Shown here: in pieces, positions 53,161 through 62,732 of the stretch | Numbering within the stretch: the stretch's first letter is position 1 | How the letters are laid out: each line of letters starts with the position of its first letter | DNA from: Plenodomus lindquistii | Taxonomy: Eukaryota; Ascomycota; Dothideomycetes; Pleosporales; Leptosphaeriaceae | Reading direction: 5' to 3' | DNA: 64,000 bases | Assembly: GCA_025504975.1 (NCBI GenBank) | Contig: JANUWI010000017.1 | Location: 372,001-436,000, forward strand | Notes under the pieces: generated by a model | Database searches by the model: none | Seen by the model: the letters and a program-made list of their open reading frames with translations, nothing else | Told to the model about the DNA's origin: nothing | Translations under genes and position numbers: made by a program

Positions 53161-54306
53161 ATGCCAGGAGTCCGTAAGTACTAATGTCGCGCTTATCTTC
53201 ACCGCGGCGTTCACCCTCACATACGCATGCACGACTGCTTGATCAAGATGGACGTGACCAATGCGTCTTTGCTACTTCAGCCGTCTTTTCTCCCCACGGC
53301 AGTCAGCACTGCACTGCAAGACCGTCTTCCCCTCACGCGACCAGTGCACTGCGCCCCCGAACAAGACGAGGACAGATCTGACTTAGCCCTACCACAGCAC
53401 TCGACGCGATGGATCAGGTGAAGAAGGCCTTCAAAGGAATCTTCAAGAAGAAGCCCAAGAAGGAGACGGACGCTTCAGCGACTGCTGCTGAAGGCGCGTC
53501 GCCTGCGCAGGCAAAGCCCAGCGAGACGACGCCTGCGGCTCCCGCTCCCGCTACAGCTCCTACAGCTCCTGAGCATGGAGAGAGCGCATCTGCCCCAGCG
53601 ACTACAGGCGTGGCGCCCGTCGCAGCCGGTGAGCCTGCCCAGCCCGCACCGCAGCCTGCAGCAGCTCCCGCCGCGAGCGAGCCCAAGAAGGATGAGGCTG
53701 CTGCCTTGGCTGAGGTCAAGAATGCTACTCAAAGTAGGTCCACGTCTCATTCATCCCCCACTACGCTACTCTACGAGCATGCCGGATCCTGGGACGGCAG
53801 TCGTCGACGTCACAAAGTCGCCATGGACAGCCAGTGCGGCGGCCCCGTCTAGTTCCCGACATGATTTTCCTTGTTGTTGAAGACTCGGTCTGCGCGATGT
53901 TTCCATGTCTTATGAGATACCCATCAACTGACGCTGCTTCCCCTAATCAGCCCCTGAGCCCGCCGGCGCTGTCGTTCCCCCTCCACCCACGGCTGTCGCA
54001 GCACAGACACAGGCGGACGATGCCCCCGTCGACACCGCAACCAAAGCCACCGAGGCTTCTGCTCCTACATCGACCGAATCAAAGCCTGCAGCCCCATTAG
54101 ATCTGCCCGCCGTTCCCACGAGCCAGCCGGCCGCCGGTATGAGCGCCACGAGTGGCCCTTTGAACGAGCCTGACTTTGGCTCGGAGAGCAAGGGCGAGCA
54201 GGCCGTAGCCGCGGCCGCGCCAGCTCAGGATGCTGCAGCTCCATCTGCGGCCCCTGCTGCCCCCGCTGCTGCCCCCGCTGCCCAGCAGACCCCTGCAGAG
54301 AAGTAG
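53161..54306 (+). CDS. Ala/Pro-rich low-complexity protein with basic N-terminal helix
   Basis: Exons 53161-53173, 53398-53733 and 53951-54306 give 234 residues. The first exon is only 13 nt (MPGV plus one base) and introns are long for this locus (224 and 217 nt), with GTAAGT and GTAGGT donors. The mature start reads MPGVPLDAMDQVKKAFKGIFKKKPKK: an amphipathic basic helix that could bind acidic membranes or nucleic acids. The rest is Ala/Pro/Glu/Thr-rich and presumably disordered, ending QQTPAEK. I do not recognise a function. If the short exon is wrong, translation could begin at the ATG at 53409 (MDQVKKAFKG), giving 229 residues. Confidence 0.72.
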
Positions 54307-54942
54307 GCGGGCTTGTTGGACTACTGGAGCTTGACCGGCATAAGAGGGTTCTGAGCGCAATTGTTCGATTTCTGGACCGAGTCAAAGTGAAAATCACAAA
54401 AACACTGTTGGATATTGAGGGGGTGGGGCTGGAAGAAGGTTGAGAGCGCGTGCTTACTTTGTTTACATTTCACTAATACTATACCCCTTTGCTGTACTGA
54501 TCGCAGGGCATGCGGATCAACCGTCTGCGTGTTCAAGGCGACGGCTCTACTCTAGGCACAGGAGCATTGCGATTTTCCAACGGTTTCCCCGACCTGGCAT
54601 GGCTCGTTTGTGATTCTACGTCGCGTCCACATGTATGTTCCAGCTTGCAGTTGTGTGGAGCTGTATGGTGATGTCTTCAAGCACCGCAGACGCGCCTTGA
54701 CGCGTCGGGGCCTTTTGCTGCAAACATGCGCACCTGCGTCTCAACGTTAGTGCGGGGCGCTGCAACTTGACCTACCAAAGTGCTCTACTCTAGAGAAGAA
54801 TTGCCCCACCAACGCCGTCATCGAGTGACTGACTGACTACCTGCAACGATTCACGTGTAAATTAAATCACGATAGCCTGCTTGAGCACCAGTTTCCACAG
54901 ATATTCAACGCCGCTCACCACACATCGACTGCCACCCACACA
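54307..54942. other. Intergenic, HBS1 promoter
   Basis: 3' region of the Ala/Pro-rich gene and promoter of HBS1. No motif supported. Confidence 0.6.
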
Positions 54943-57618
54943 ATGCCGCCCAAGAGTGGCTTCTCGCGCACGCGCAACATTGACTACGACGATGATGACG
55001 TATACGACGACGACGATTACTACGATGAAGGTGATGGAGAAGGCGAAGCCTCAATGGAGGACGACAAAGAACAAATGCGCGTGGGGACCATGCGAGTTCG
55101 AGAAGCCCTGGCCGACGTCAGCGACTTCATAAGCGACGAGCAAATACACGAAGCACTGTGGCACTACTACTACGACGTCGCAAAGAGTGTGAGCTACCTG
55201 AAGAACAAGATCGGTGCGAGCTCGGCCCCAGAGATCAAGAAAGATGCGCCTAAGAAAGAGAAGCTGGTATCGCGCTTCGACCAAGCTGCTACTGCTGCAG
55301 ATCAGAATGCGCCCCCAACCACTGGTAAGCAAACTCATGCCCGAATTAGTTATTGGCAGGAGTCGTTCCAGCCCGTCACCCACCTTCACCACCACCACCA
55401 CCGCCACCAGCTACTGTTGCCTCCACTCTCGATGCCTGCCAACACTGCCGCTATAGACGATTTCTTCTGGGATGTGCCATGGGGGAAGGTTCCTTCTAAC
55501 CGACTGAGCATCATGACACCTGTACCCTCATGCTGCGCCGGTGGACTGCTAGGCGGCTCGTCTAAATTGGCTGCTCTCGCAGCGAAACGAAGAAAAGAGC
55601 GAGCAGAAGCGGATGCAGCGGCATCCAAGCCCAGCAGTGATTCGGATGCTGCCCTCGCTATGCTCGACAAACTCACAATGAAGGCCAAAACGAGCACTGC
55701 AGTGCGTATCGACGATGGCTCATCTCATACCGGAAAAATTTCACGCGTCTCCAAATATCCTACTCGACGCCGTTCTCCATCCCCGCAACCGATAGTCCCT
55801 GAAGAAGAAATCTCTGAAGAGCGTACCACGCAGCAGCAGGCTGTTAATGTCGATGCGCCAGCAGAGCGTGCATCAGCTTCCACATTCGCCACCACGCTGT
55901 GTGGCCCCAGTCGCAATACGAACTATCTTGAACCGCAAATTGAAGATTTCCAAGCACCATACGCAGTGTACAAGGAGTACGGCGGCGCTGAACCTTTTGC
56001 TGGCCCGAGTCCTGACGACATCGTAAAGTTGGCCCAGGCAAAGGGCGCGGGTGGCGGGCGACAATGATCCTTAACTAGCAGCTATCTGATGTAACGACTC
56101 TAAAGCGAACAGGTACTACCCCCAGTAAGAAGAAGAAGAACAAGCAAGCCAACAGTGAAGTACCCTCTGAGTCTCTCGACAAGCTTGTGATCGAGGAACC
56201 GAAGGTCAAGAGCAAGAACTTGAATGTTGTCGCAGAGTTTGAAAAGAGTGCTTTGAAGCGAATAGTTAATTTTGTTGTCGTAGGTACGTTACCAGTAATC
56301 CTCTCTCTCAAGTGACAACACTTTGCAGCCCCCATCTAGACCGTCATTTGCACATGGCGTTTGCCACCGGAATCTTGTTGCTTGCGTTTACCATTGTGTA
56401 GGTCACGTTGATCATGGCAAGAGCACCCTCATGGGTCGCCTGCTGTACGATCTCAAAGTCATCGATCAACGATCAATAGACAAGCTTCGGAAAGAAGCCG
56501 AGTCAATCGGCAAATCGTCATTCGCTCTAGCCTGGGTCATGGACGAAACAAGCGAAGAGCGAAGTCGCGGTGTTACCGTAGACATTGCCACAAACTACTT
56601 TGAAACGGACAAGTCCTGCTTCACTATCCTAGATGCGCCGGGCCACAAGGATTTTATCCCCAATATGATTTCAGGAACCTCACAGGCCGACTTTCCAGTT
56701 TTGGTCATAGACGCAAGCACAAACAGCTTTGAGTCGGGGCTGAAGGGTCAGACCAAAGAACACATTCTCATTGCACGGAGTATGGGCATGCAACACATTG
56801 TTGTTGCAGTAAACAAGATGGACACCATCTCGTGGTCCAAAACGCGGTTCGATTATATCGTCAAACAAATGACAGCCTTTTTGAACGAAGCAAGTTTCTC
56901 AGAAAAACGTATAACCTTTATCCCACTGGCTGGCCTTACCGGCGAAAATGTCACCAAGAAAGTTGAAAACTCGGCCGCGCATTGGTACACGGGAAAAACG
57001 CTGCTCGAAGCCGTGGAAGATATTGATCTTCCCGAGCGCGATTTGACCAAGCCTCTACGCCTCTCGGTTGCTGATGTCTTTCGGGGGGATCTACGCTCGC
57101 CACTGAGCATATCTGGTCGCATCGATTCCGGCACCCTGCAGGTCGGAGACGTCATTTTGGCGCTCCCTGCCAACGAGACTGCGACGATCAAAGCCATCGA
57201 AGTTCGAGACACACCAGTAGATTGGGCTGTTGCAGGTCAGATACCGACACTTCACCTGGCTGATATTGACCCTGTCCACCTGCGGCAAGGCGACATGGTG
57301 TGCGCGCCGCAAGCCCCCGTAAAGCTTGTCAAAGCCTTCACATCCAAGCTGCTTGCATTCGAACATGTTCTGCCTATGCCGGTGGAGGTGTTTAGGAGCA
57401 CGCTGAGTTCTCCTGGCGGTGTGAGGACACTGAGTGCAAAGCTGAACAAGTTCACGGGCGAGGTCGTCAAGAAGAAGCCGAGGATTGTTAAGCCGGGTGA
57501 GGTAGCGAGGGTGGTGGTTGAGCTTGAACGGGAGTTGCCAATTGAAGAGGGGATGAGGGTGGTGATTAGAGAGAGAGGTAGAACCGTAGGAGCAGGATTG
57601 ATGGAGAATGTAGCTTAA
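54943..57618 (+). CDS. HBS1: Translational GTPase Hbs1 (ribosome rescue)
   Basis: Exons 54943-55324, 55457-56050, 56113-56283 and 56402-57618 (introns 132, 62 and 118 nt) give 787 residues. The N-terminal Hbs1 domain (~45-115) contains MRVREALADVSDFISDEQIHEALWHYYYDVAKSV. A linker has DDFFWDVPW and LLGGSSKLAALAAKRRKE, as in fungal Hbs1. The eEF1A-like GTPase shows G1 GHVDHGKST (from 383), DAPGHKDF and NKMD, then beta-barrel domains 2 and 3. With Dom34 it releases stalled ribosomes in no-go and non-stop decay. The donor of intron 2 (GTGGCG at 56051) is weak but the join is in frame. Intron 1 is a multiple of three without a stop, so retention would give an 831-residue form. Confidence 0.94.
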
Positions 57619-57640
57619 GGCACCATGGTGGTGGGAGTTA

Positions 57641-57672
57641 CCGCCTTTGGGAGCAACCGCCTTTGGGAGCAA
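57641..57672. repeat. 16-bp tandem duplication after the HBS1 stop
   Basis: Two perfect adjacent copies of CCGCCTTTGGGAGCAA beginning 22 nt after the HBS1 stop codon, in its presumed 3' untranslated region. Confidence 0.9.
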
Positions 57673-57783
57673 AAACGTAACATTCCAGTCCATATTACAA
57701 CCAAAGCCACATGGGGATACTTGCTATTTTCAGTCTATGTATCAAGTGGTTTGTTTGGTCCATGCTGCTCTTACTTCGATGCC

Positions 57784-59328
57784 CTACTTTGCCCAAGGCG
57801 CCCGTGTACCAGGTCCAGAATCTGGTGCAGCTCTTGGCGGCACGCCATTTCGACTTGTTGCCCATGGTGCAGCTGTGGTTGCTCCTGAGGATGGAGGTGC
57901 AGACGTACTCGAAGCCCATGGCGCCCTGGTGGGCTGATTGGGGCCATTTGGTGCCGGCGGTGGTGCTCTACCAGATACAGGCAACGTTCCTGTAGAGTGA
58001 GTACTAGCCCATGGCGCTGCTGTGCTAGGAGTGCCACCAGTATCGCGAGTAGCCGCCACTGATGGATAGGCCATCGGATCCCGCGGTCCAGACGGAGGTC
58101 TTGTGCTTATCGTTGTACCTTGGTCAGCTAGGGGGTTGCGAAGCGCAGGCTGTGGTCTAGCGGTGGGTGCTGTCGATAGGGGTGTTGCGGACTTTGGCTG
58201 GCTGGACGTATGCACACTGGCTTGAATAACTTTGGCATTGGGGTCTTGTTCCCATGCAAATAAAGAGCCAAAGGGGAAGTGTTGAACGACGGGGAACTTG
58301 GAGAGCACTTCGACATTGTACATTTTGATCATACCCTTGTTGATTTTGGCCCAGCCTGCTTTGACGCCAGATATGTCATATAGGATTGGACTGTGCTCCC
58401 AGAAAGGGCCCTTTTTGACATCGTAGATGAAGCCAATAGCGCTAAAGTACATGTTGACTTTTCTTTCTCGCTCAACAGCTGCAGCTTTGGCGACGTCTGC
58501 TGGGTTGGGGGAGTTGGGGAACGAGCCCTCTGTTACGACGTCGGCAGGTGTAGTGATTGCGGGAGAGTATTGAGCACTGCCAAAGATGTACGGGAGGAAG
58601 GAGTGGTCGTCGAGACCCCAAACGCCATGCGAACCTGCAGGCTCGAGGGTGTATGTGAGAATCAGACGACGGATGAGGGTAAGGTAAGGCTCGATAATCC
58701 CTAGTACTATGCCACGCTCCTGGTCGCCATCCTTGGAGTCTGGAAATGCACCGAGTTTCCACAAGCAGGCGAGGAATGCGAGGAAGCTCAGCTCGTGTCC
58801 CGTACCGTAGTCGAGACGCTGCGAACTGCCGAAACTGCCAATGAGGTAGGCTTCGAGCTCGCTTTTGGCTGTGACGTCGGTTGTAGATGTGTAGGCTAGC
58901 ACCGTGGTGGGCAGGTACTGGTCAAGCAGGGCTGGAATCCGCTCACGCACAAGGTCGTACCATTTCCTGAAGCTCGCATTCCCAAATCTGCGGGGACCGG
59001 GATCTGGTGGTGCTTGGTCAATGAAGCCGGTCAAGGCTTCTAGTAGCTTGGCGATGTTTTCGGTCACGGGCGGGTGAGGAACATCAGGGTCGTTGATGGT
59101 CCAACACTTTGCTGTTTCTGTTCCCGCCGCTGAGAGCAGAATTCTGCGCGGTATCATGGACGTGTTGAGCTGGAAGATGAAAGTCATGATGTCTGCATAG
59201 GCCCTGCTGGCGAGGAAGAAGGCGACGTCGTCGCCATCGTGGATGCGTTTTGTAGGCAAGGCAAAGCCATGGCCTTTGGACTGGTCGAGCACCTGCAGCG
59301 TCGGCGCGGCTGGCGTGTCTGTCGCCAT
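57784..59328 (-). CDS. RRD1: PP2A phosphatase activator Rrd1/PTPA (peptidyl-prolyl isomerase)
   Basis: Single-exon, 514 residues from the ATG at 59328 (MATDTPAAPTLQ); upstream in-frame sequence is not coding-like. The PTPA core spans ~10-370: FFLASRAYADIMTFIFQLN, FGNASFRKWYDLV, YLIGSFGSSQRLDYGTGHELSFLAFL, GSHGVWGLDDHSFLPYIFGSAQ and YFSAIGFIYDVKKGPFWEHSP. These form the ATP/Mg- and peptide-binding pocket. Rrd1/PTPA remodels the PP2A catalytic subunit in cytosol and nucleus. The C-terminal ~140 residues are Pro/Thr/Ser-rich and carry four copies of an APWA motif, ending RAPWAK. It converges on HBS1, 165 nt away, and diverges from the Myb-like gene over 240 bp. Confidence 0.95.
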   Translation of the reverse strand: MATDTPAAPTLQVLDQSKGHGFALPTKRIHDGDDVAFFLASRAYADIMTFIFQLNTSMIPRRILLSAAGTETAKCWTINDPDVPHPPVTENIAKLLEALTGFIDQAPPDPGPRRFGNASFRKWYDLVRERIPALLDQYLPTTVLAYTSTTDVTAKSELEAYLIGSFGSSQRLDYGTGHELSFLAFLACLWKLGAFPDSKDGDQERGIVLGIIEPYLTLIRRLILTYTLEPAGSHGVWGLDDHSFLPYIFGSAQYSPAITTPADVVTEGSFPNSPNPADVAKAAAVERERKVNMYFSAIGFIYDVKKGPFWEHSPILYDISGVKAGWAKINKGMIKMYNVEVLSKFPVVQHFPFGSLFAWEQDPNAKVIQASVHTSSQPKSATPLSTAPTARPQPALRNPLADQGTTISTRPPSGPRDPMAYPSVAATRDTGGTPSTAAPWASTHSTGTLPVSGRAPPPAPNGPNQPTRAPWASSTSAPPSSGATTAAPWATSRNGVPPRAAPDSGPGTRAPWAK

Positions 59329-59568
59329 GTTGATGCAGTGGTAGTGGTAGCTAGTGCGTGTGGCGGAGGTGCAGGCGGTGCAGGTGGCTACATGATGGCA
59401 ATGCACGTGACTTCGCTGTTCGCGCGTGTTTGCTGACGGGTCACGGCCCCCGGCTGGACGCGCGACGTGCAGGCGATCAGCCCAGCCCCAACACTAACTA
59501 GTACTCGACACCCACCTCCCCACATGTTTGTTACTCACTGTCTGCATGCGAAAGAGGGTGCATGAGGC

Positions 59569-61319
59569 ATGGCACGGCTCAAAGAAGCCGCGAACCCGGC
59601 GGAGCAACGGGGTGAGTAGCCCTCTAGGTCAGCAGCACAGCTGTACTGACACTCCATCCGTCCCCAATGCAGTCCTGGGAGCCAGTCTCCTCAACAATGC
59701 GCGTATGGCGCAGACGCACGGCAGTCCGACAGGCGCGGCTGCCAATTCTCGTCCTGGCCAGCTCAAGCGACCAAGTCGCCCCGCTAAAACAAGCCAGAGA
59801 CAGCTGGCCAGACGAGGCGACACGTTCCAAGTCCCGCTCAGTCCGGACCATGAGGCTCTGCCATCCTCACCGCCCGCGACTGCTGCAACAATCAAAAGGC
59901 CGAACCCTCGACCGCGGAATGAGCCGCGTGTGGAGATTCCAGTAAGGAGCCACACGAAGCTTCAAACTAGAGACGCCGCGGAACCGTCGTTGGCGGCCCC
60001 AACCGACACCAAACAGAATGGCCAGGCCCCGTCTCGCAAAAGGATCTCCTCAGAAGGGCAGAGTAACACGGCAAAGAAGCAAAAGACTACTCTTGCTCCT
60101 GATCCATCTGCCCAAGACGCAATCGAGCAGGGCTCATCACTATCGGACCATAGCGATACTCGCGAAAGCTCCTCGAGTACAGACGATGCCCAAATAGCTC
60201 GGCCTCACCCATCTGGCCCAATCGCTCCTGTCTTCGACTTCCTTGACCGAGAGCGCCGCACAGGCAGTTGTCAGACCGAGCATGCATCGACAATTCGACG
60301 GCTTTGCAGGGAGAGCTGTAACGAGCTCAAGCAGGATGGCGCTACTTTTGACACTGTCAAAGAGACTTCTGATGCCATCCGAAAAGCAATCACGCAGATG
60401 CTTCGCGAGGTGCAGGAACATGAGCGCCTCACCTTCAAGATTGACGCCTTCTCCCATCTCTTTCGCGCACTCATCTCATATCTAAAAGTCATCTACAACT
60501 GGCTGGATGCTTCTGAACATGATATTACACACTCCCTACATGCCATGGGCATTCTCACCACCTTCATGCGTGCCGTATTGTCCTTCAAGGATCAGATGGA
60601 TCAATGGCGCGTTTCGGTCCCTCAGCGCTTTAAAGGGGATCGTGTGATCAAAGACGTCGAGTCGTGTCTGGTCGCACCTCTTCGCAAGGTATACAAATGG
60701 TACGACTCGAGACTTGGCCAACTGCAGGCTGCCGAAGAGCGTCTTCAGGAAAATCAGAAGCTTCGTCGACGGCTCAGACAAGAAGAGGATCAACGATATC
60801 AGGACGCCGAAACGGCGGCCCGCAGACGCCATCGACAATTACGCTGGCAGGAATTACACATCGCCCGCATGGGGTGTGAGCCTGAATGGCACAGAAGGCC
60901 AAAGCTCCGGCTCATATCACTGGAAGAAATGGAGGAGAGAGACGCGAATGGCTTTCGATTCGAACGTGTTCCTGTTTTCACAACGCGCTCAAATCCGCCA
61001 ACACATACAGCTGTAGAGCATTTGGAAGAGCGTACATGGACTGACGACGAGACGACTGCACTATTGGAAGCTGTGCAGCATTATTCTGGTAGGACTTTCG
61101 ATTGATCCATGCGTGCTTCAAGACTCACATGTTGCAGGTCCAAAACTCTATGAGCACATCTTCAAATCCCAGTGCGGCCCGGGAGGCATTTTAAGAGACT
61201 TTACCGTTGCTGATATCGTCGCTAAAGTGTCGTGGATTCGTTCGTCGTGGCTTACATTGCAGCAAGACAGAGGTTGGGAAACACCTGGATGGGTGCAACG
61301 TCTGCCAACATCGCCTTGA
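59569..61319 (+). CDS. Myb/SANT-like domain protein of unknown function
   Basis: Exons 59569-59611, 59673-61088 and 61138-61319 (introns 61 and 49 nt) give 546 residues. The start MARLKEAANPAEQR was chosen because the GTGAGT donor at 59612 is in phase only with the ATG at 59569. Residues 15-210 are low-complexity and basic, with KRISSEGQ and AKKQKTT nuclear-signal-like patches. The middle (~245-450) is strongly helical. The C-terminus begins ERTWTDDETTALLEAVQHYSGP, rebuilt across intron 2, and ends with DFTVADIVAKVSWIRSSW, resembling a Myb/SANT or telobox-type DNA-binding domain. A nuclear, DNA- or chromatin-binding role is inferred; I cannot place it in a named family. Confidence 0.75.
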
Positions 61320-62732
61320 GTGTTTTAGGGCTAACGTTCAGAGCATGCCCAGATACCCTTGTGTTTACTTTGATACAACTAATCGCCCGTGTAAAGGATC
61401 TTTATCTGTAGAGGCTGTGATTCTTTCATTGTGATCATGAGCATTACTACCCTTCCGAGTGTTCTGTGAATCGTTCGGGCTCAAGCTATTAAGCGAACCG
61501 CTGTCTGAGATCCGACAATTTGTATTAGAATGATGTAGCGTTGACTCAGCTGCGTACTAGAGACACTACACTGTTTCGCACTATATAAATGCAGTAGAAT
61601 TGAAGTATTCACGCTGCAATACCAACAAAACTCACACCAATGCATAGTTGAATAATATGTCATCTGTGGAGTTGCAGTATTGCAGTACTAGAAGAAGGTT
61701 CTATAGCAGCGTCTAGGCCTGAGAAGATAGCTAAAATGCTGCACTTGCCACCGTAAAGCGTGAAAATCGTAAGCTCGCTAGAGTGTCTAATTTATGAGAT
61801 AAGATGCCATGGCCCATCAACACCGCTTATCGACCACTTCTTACCGAGCCCCAACCTCGCCATGCCAGGACCCCGTGTCTCTTTTCTGGGCCTGAGCTTA
61901 GGCCATACGGTGATCAGGAACGGGTCTAGCCTTAGACCCGCATACTGTGTTCTGGTCCTCAAGGGGTATGCTGGGCGCGAATAGGAGGCGGTGACAAGCG
62001 TATGTGAAGGTAAGCCTGCTTATTCTGCCAGAACGAACGCCAAAAGCTGGGGAAGCGAGCTCTTCTCAATATCCCTTTTTCTCGACACACTCCATTTCTT
62101 ATTGTTTCTTTGCCTATCAATTTGCTGGAGAGATACAGCTTTCATATGATACCCAGCTTAGCGCATCGCTCTACCTGTGGTGATGAACAAGAGAATAGGA
62201 CGTTCCCGACTGGGCTTAGTGCACCCCCTTGTCAATTAGAATGTCAGAACATGCTTGACTTGCTCTGCCGACTAGAAGAGCTCGTCAACCGCCAATGATC
62301 CCAGAAGAGGATCAGTACAATTAAATCTGTCTTCACTAGATTTGGGAAATAGTGCAAGGATACTGGCAGCTCTGCAGATCTAGGCCCCTCACTTGCATGT
62401 TGTAGGATCAGATCTTCACAAGGGTGAATCTTCTGTGGTTGATTTCTGGAACGAGGCTGACTGAGTTGGGCACTAGAGAACGTGGCTGCGCTGAGCAGCC
62501 GTCGTGGCGCCACCAATATTGAAGAAAACCTTCGGATGGGGTATAGCTCATCGTTGTCAGGAGGCAAGAGCTTTCACGGCCCATCACATACAGGGCCTCG
62601 GTTGCGCGTGCAGTGCAGCTTCGCCGGCGACATAACTTAGGGCGCTCTTCCCACAGATCTGAGCTATGAGGCTACTTTGCTGGTTACCAGACATTCCATC
62701 CGTTTAGTAGACTGTCACCACACTCGTTCCCA
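61320..62732. other. Gene-poor stretch before the chitin-binding protein gene
   Basis: About 1.4 kb, relatively AT-rich at 61480-61760. No supported gene, RNA or mobile-element feature. The last part is the promoter of the gene at 62733. Confidence 0.5.
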
